From: JBDNFP01 sp041689775
GTDB taxonomy: Bacteria; Bacteroidota; Bacteroidia; Cytophagales; Spirosomataceae
NCBI GenBank assembly: GCA_041689775.1
Contig: JBDNFP010000410.1
Coordinates: 1 to 14,902, forward strand
DNA: 14,902 bases
Direction: 5' to 3'
The translations under genes and the position numbers were made by a program. The first letter of the stretch is position 1. The number at the start of each line of letters is the position of its first letter. Below, one piece after another: positions 14,107-14,902 of the stretch. Under the pieces are notes generated by a model. That model searched no databases and had not been told where the DNA came from. It saw only the letters and a program-made list of their open reading frames with translations.

Positions 14107-14373
14107 GTATTAGATAATGCCCGTGTTCATAAATCTAAATTAGTGAATCAAAACCTTTCTGTTTGGGAAAAAAGAGGACTTTTTATTTTTTTCTTGCCCT
14201 GCTATTCTCCTCACTTAAACATAGCAGAAACTAGGTGGCGTAAATTGAAAGGGGAGTGGATAGTGCCAGAAGACTATCTTGAAAAAGACTCATTGCTATA
14301 TGCTGTCAATAGGTGCATGGCTACTATTGGAATCAACTTGAATATCAATTTTAGCCCATTTAATAATAACTAA
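14107..14373 (+). pseudogene. IS630 transposase, C-terminal part (second Asp and Glu)
   Basis: Resumes the transposase after the IS30 insertion: V-L-D-N-A-R-V-H-K-S-K with the second catalytic Asp (codon 14113-14115), Y-S-P-H-L-N-I-A-E-T with the catalytic Glu (14227-14229), W-R-K-L-K-G-E-W, and the end N-I-N-F-S-P-F-N-N-N. All three catalytic residues therefore survive in the split gene. The spacing of second Asp to Glu, 37 intervening residues, is near that usual for the family. A short frame starting inside the IS30 end (14080) reads into it but is unlikely to be functional. Confidence 0.82.
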
Positions 14374-14388
14374 TTAAGTTGAACTACT
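14368..14388 (-). repeat. Right terminal inverted repeat of the IS630 element
   Basis: Complement of 12143-12163 at 16 of 21 positions, and it overlaps the transposase stop codon region. The target TA is at 14389-14390. Confidence 0.8.
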
Positions 14389-14409
14389 TATTTTAAGGTA
14401 CTTATGCCT

Positions 14410-14449
14410 AAATCCTGACGGTTCGCCGCTGCGATTGCGTTTTGCATTG
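14410..14449 (+). repeat. REP-like remnant, copy 5
   Basis: aaatcctgacggttcgccgc, followed by tgcgattgcgttttgc, aligns with the second arm and linker of copies 1 and 2 (aaatcgggacggt, cggccgctgcc) and the start of hairpin 2 (gcgtttt). The left arm of hairpin 1 is not recognisable. It lies between the IS630 and IS110 sequences, in a 165-base stretch with no convincing gene. Confidence 0.4.
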
Positions 14450-14555
14450 GATGAATCCATTCCGGTTACAAAGCCAAGTAGATCATAAGTAAGTCGGCAC
14501 GGAATTCTAAGATAAAACCAAGTGTTTAATGATATTAATTTTCCAAGATTCTCGA

Positions 14556-14902
14556 TTATACGGCTTGCTTGTACTGAGCGATTGGCACATAGGGCGTCCC
14601 CCGGCTGACGGTGGCGAACACGCGGTTGATCAACTTGGCCCTTACGGCATTGAGAACCACCATCTTGTCCTTACCCTCATCGAGCTTCCTGTGATAATAG
14701 GCCCTAAGTTGCGGGTCGTGCTGGACGGCCGAGGCGGCGGCGTTGCTCAGCAGGGCCTTCGTCTTCTTGTTGGCCAGGTGACTGGTGCTGGTTTTACCTC
14801 TCACGCTGCTGCCCGAACTATGTTCAAAGCGGGCCACCCCGGCGTAACAGGCCAACTGCCGCCCGTTCGGGGGCGCCCGTCCGATCGAAGGCCGTTAAGC
14901 CC
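14556..14902 (-). pseudogene. IS110-family transposase, C-terminal fragment, cut by the window edge
   Basis: The frame reads R-Q-L-A-C-Y-A-G-V-A-R-F-E-H-S-S-G-S-S-V-R-G-K-T, then H-L-A-N-K-K-T-K-A-L-L-S-N-A-A and K-M-V-V-L-N-A-V-R-A-K-L-I-N-R-V-F, the Transposase_20 domain of IS110/IS116/IS902 enzymes with the conserved S-G-S-S block. Upstream, T-A-F-D-R lies in another frame, separated by 19 GC-rich bases (14862-14880) where relatives run directly from the Asp-Arg region into A-R-Q-L-A-C-Y. A frameshift is therefore likely. The N-terminal RuvC-like part would be beyond 14902. IS110 elements lack inverted repeats, so the 3' boundary (perhaps near 14500) is unknown. Confidence 0.72.

Larger units (their letters stand above)
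12143..14388 (+). mobile_element. IS630-family insertion sequence, interrupted by an IS30-family element
   Basis: The ends are imperfect inverted repeats: 12143-12163 and the complement of 14368-14388 match at 16 of 21 positions, starting with the identical nine bases agtagttca. A TA dinucleotide flanks both ends (12141-12142 and 14389-14390), as expected for IS630/Tc1-type insertion into TA. It encodes a two-frame DDE transposase. Subtracting the nested IS30 (1,161 bp plus a 3-base duplication) leaves about 1.08 kb, a normal IS630 length. Confidence 0.85.

Noticed and set aside
14376..14460. Small minus-strand frame from ATG 14460 as the missing antitoxin of the RelE-type toxin
   Set aside because: It begins M-D-S-S-N-A-K-R-N-R-S-G and stops inside the IS630 end. 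It has no antitoxin features and overlaps a REP-like remnant. Joining the flanks without the IS does not restore a start codon for the toxin.
14391..14555. A bridge RNA beside the IS110 fragment
   Set aside because: The stretch downstream of the IS110 stop has no convincing paired structure by eye and the element is truncated at the window edge, so its type and boundaries cannot be defined.

Overview
The window looks like a piece of a Bacteroidota chromosome, most likely Cytophagales. This rests on family recognition, not a search. The supporting signs are secreted proteins ending in aromatic beta-barrel strands, a very large lipoprotein of the alpha-2-macroglobulin (A2M) type, several exact TAnnTTTG promoter elements (the Bacteroidota -7 consensus), and insertion sequences (ISs) and palindromic repeats of types common in that group. 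No tRNA, rRNA or CRISPR array is visible.

Layout. (1) Positions 1-4300 are an accessory, repeat-rich stretch. It holds dispersed two-hairpin palindromic (REP-like) repeats, the 3' remnant of one REP-associated Y1 transposase (RAYT) and an intact RAYT bracketed by inverted REP units. It also holds a DUF433/DUF5615 toxin-antitoxin-like operon lying between 46-bp direct repeats, a small outer-membrane barrel protein, an AT-rich four-helix membrane protein of unknown function, a truncated HicB-like antitoxin and a solitary DUF433 gene. (2) Positions 4300-11850 look like ordinary chromosome: a 1,810-residue A2M-family lipoprotein with an intact CLEQ thioester motif, a small exported DUF4440/NTF2-like protein, and a divergent outer-membrane beta-barrel protein. 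(3) Positions 11850-14902 are a transposon nest. A RelE/ParE-type toxin gene has lost its 5' end to an IS630-family element (12143-14388, TA duplication). That element was itself split by an IS30-family element (12946-14106, GTA duplication). The IS30 transposase has decayed through two in-frame TAG codons and a 16-bp frameshifting insertion. A truncated, frameshifted IS110-family transposase runs off the right edge.

How the parts relate. The RAYT and its REPs form one system: the transposase gene sits directly between two inverted REP units, the same order is preserved in the degenerate copy at the left end, and further REP remnants lie near 3913 and 14410. The toxin-antitoxin genes form a graded series: one complete pair, one solo DUF433, one truncated HicB and one beheaded RelE. 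The nested ISs give a relative order of events. The most unusual single object is a perfect, spacerless 50-bp palindrome (12983-13032) inside the IS30 element, next to its likely promoter and backed by an eight-A run, so that it reads as an intrinsic terminator on the minus strand.
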